Positions 6,195 to 6,805 of a DNA stretch of 6,805 nt are shown piece after piece (the stretch's first letter is position 1; each line of letters starts with the position of its first letter). This stretch comes from Deltaproteobacteria bacterium (GTDB lineage: Bacteria > Desulfobacterota > Desulfobacteria > Desulfobacterales > Desulfobacteraceae), in contig QMMT01000113.1 in the NCBI GenBank assembly GCA_003647385.1, positions 1 to 6,805 on the forward strand, in the 5' to 3' direction. The position numbers and the translations under genes were made by a program. Under the pieces are notes generated by a model that saw only the letters and a list, made by a program, of their open reading frames with translations, had not been told where the DNA came from and ran no database searches.

Positions 6195-6677
6195 CTATCT
6201 ATAAAGTTTGTTAAAAAACAAATAAGGTCCTAAATTGTCGTAATGCTCATCTGAAGTGAACTCTGCGCTCAGATATTTCCCCTTTTTGGCTTTGACAACA
6301 ACTTCTTTTTTAACAATTGACTGCTTAGCGTCATCCAGAACAAATTCAAGAAAGAGTTTGAGCCCCGGTAGAATACTTTGCTCAATATTTGTTTTGAGCA
6401 TAAGGCCTTTGCTGTTCAGCTTTTTTATGATCATTTTGCCGCTGCATTTGATGCCGTTTTTTGAGATAAAGGTGCCCAGCAATTGAGTGTTTTGTGTCGG
6501 TTCTATTTTTTTTTCAAGAATAACCATGTAGGAATGTCCGCACCTGCATTTGCATTTCACTTTGGTGCTCTGCCTTCTTAAGTTGTACTCTGAAAGCTGC
6601 ATACTTTTTTCCCGATTGCATTCGGGGCAGGCAAACTGGGCTGTATCAAGACTGTCGATTAAAATTTTTTGTTCCAT
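6195..6677 (-). CDS. PilZ-like domain protein with N-terminal cysteine cluster
   Basis: The protein has 160 residues and no signal peptide or membrane segment, so it is probably cytosolic. The N-terminal third has CPEC (17-20) and CKCRCGHSY (42-50), a zinc-ribbon-like arrangement of five cysteines plus His48. The rest resembles a PilZ beta-barrel: KMIIKKLNSKGLMLKT (81-96) sits where PilZ proteins have the D/N-x-S-x-x-G motif, and KLFLEFVLDD (107-116), KKEVVVKA (123-130) and YLSAEF (135-140) look like the following strands. The end HYDNLGPYLFF (145-155) is typical, from memory, of Desulfobacteraceae PilZ-like proteins. PilZ domains usually bind cyclic di-GMP through an RxxxR plus the D/N-x-S-x-x-G motif. 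Here no RxxxR precedes the barrel and the second motif is KLNSKG, so canonical binding is doubtful. The ATG at 6677 is chosen because AGGAG (6689-6685) lies seven bases upstream; a TTG six bases earlier is too close to that site. It converges on priA. Confidence 0.72.
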   Translation of the reverse strand: MEQKILIDSLDTAQFACPECNREKSMQLSEYNLRRQSTKVKCKCRCGHSYMVILEKKIEPTQNTQLLGTFISKNGIKCSGKMIIKKLNSKGLMLKTNIEQSILPGLKLFLEFVLDDAKQSIVKKEVVVKAKKGKYLSAEFTSDEHYDNLGPYLFFNKLYR

Positions 6678-6684
6678 TTTCAAA

Positions 6685-6689
6685 CTCCT
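6685..6689 (-). promoter_or_regulatory. Shine-Dalgarno of the PilZ-like gene
   Basis: AGGAG on the minus strand, seven bases before the ATG at 6677, decides that start over the TTG at 6683, which is only one base from this site. Confidence 0.7.
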
Positions 6690-6725
6690 GTTTCAATTGG
6701 AATAGGGGTTTAAAGATTGCCATTG

Positions 6726-6754
6726 AATATTCATTAATTCATTTTTTATGCCAA
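6726..6754 (-). promoter_or_regulatory. possible promoter of the PilZ-like gene
   Basis: On the minus strand TTGGCA (6754-6749) and AATATT (6731-6726) are separated by 17 bases, matching five of six and four of six consensus positions respectively. Transcription would start roughly 40 bases before the start codon. The surroundings are AT-rich, so chance matches are likely. A sigma-54 reading of the same TTGGCA fails, because GA rather than GC falls at the -12 position. Confidence 0.3.
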
Positions 6755-6805
6755 CGTGGTAAAAAAGTATTTGATCTTAGTGAATTTATTAGATATATTG
6801 ATATC

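Noticed and set aside
6684..6805. Sigma-54 promoter upstream of the PilZ-like gene
   Set aside because: TTGGCA is present on the minus strand, but ten bases after its GG the sequence reads GA rather than the required GC.

Overview
The window looks like a chromosomal segment of a sulfate-reducing Desulfobacterota bacterium, most likely Desulfobacteraceae-like. This is inferred from the AT-leaning coding style of most genes and from a cysteine-containing PilZ-like protein ending in HYDNLGPYLFF, a type I associate with that group. No rRNA, tRNA, CRISPR array, transposase or phage gene is visible. The intact genes are mostly housekeeping genes, and the most unusual stretch is the scar between about 1230 and 1480.

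Layout: 1-180 is AT-rich and non-coding. 181-1059 (+) encodes a beta-hydroxyacid dehydrogenase family NAD(P)-dependent reductase. Six bases later a YqaA/DedA-type membrane protein gene begins, but it breaks off after about 60 codons. The next 140 bp hold a short relic of a second uracil phosphoribosyltransferase gene (upp) and a possible promoter. They are followed by a 27-codon ORF with a strong Shine-Dalgarno, whose TGA overlaps the ATG of a full-length NCS2 uracil/xanthine permease (1473-2828, +). The permease is clearly more GC-rich than its neighbours. An intact upp (2925-3551, -) faces the permease, with a perfect 15-bp hairpin between them. A 138-bp spacer then separates upp from the divergent priA (3690-6128, +), the replication-restart helicase. 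A perfect 17-bp inverted repeat starts on the last base of the priA stop codon and separates it from a convergent PilZ-like gene with putative metal-binding cysteines (6195-6677, -). 6678-6805 is the upstream region of that gene.

How the genes fit together: the permease imports a nucleobase, probably uracil, and Upp converts uracil plus PRPP to UMP, so the pair forms a uracil salvage module. The upp relic just upstream of the permease suggests that an ancestral upp-permease cassette once lay here. In this inferred history it disrupted or replaced the 3' part of the YqaA gene and then lost its own upp, leaving the resident, convergent upp as the working copy. PriA, the reductase and the PilZ-like protein have no evident functional link to uracil salvage.

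I do not see a convincing new multi-gene system. The candidates for a second look are the upp relic and gene-disruption scar, the tiny ORF coupled to the permease, and the PilZ-like protein with a degenerate ligand motif.
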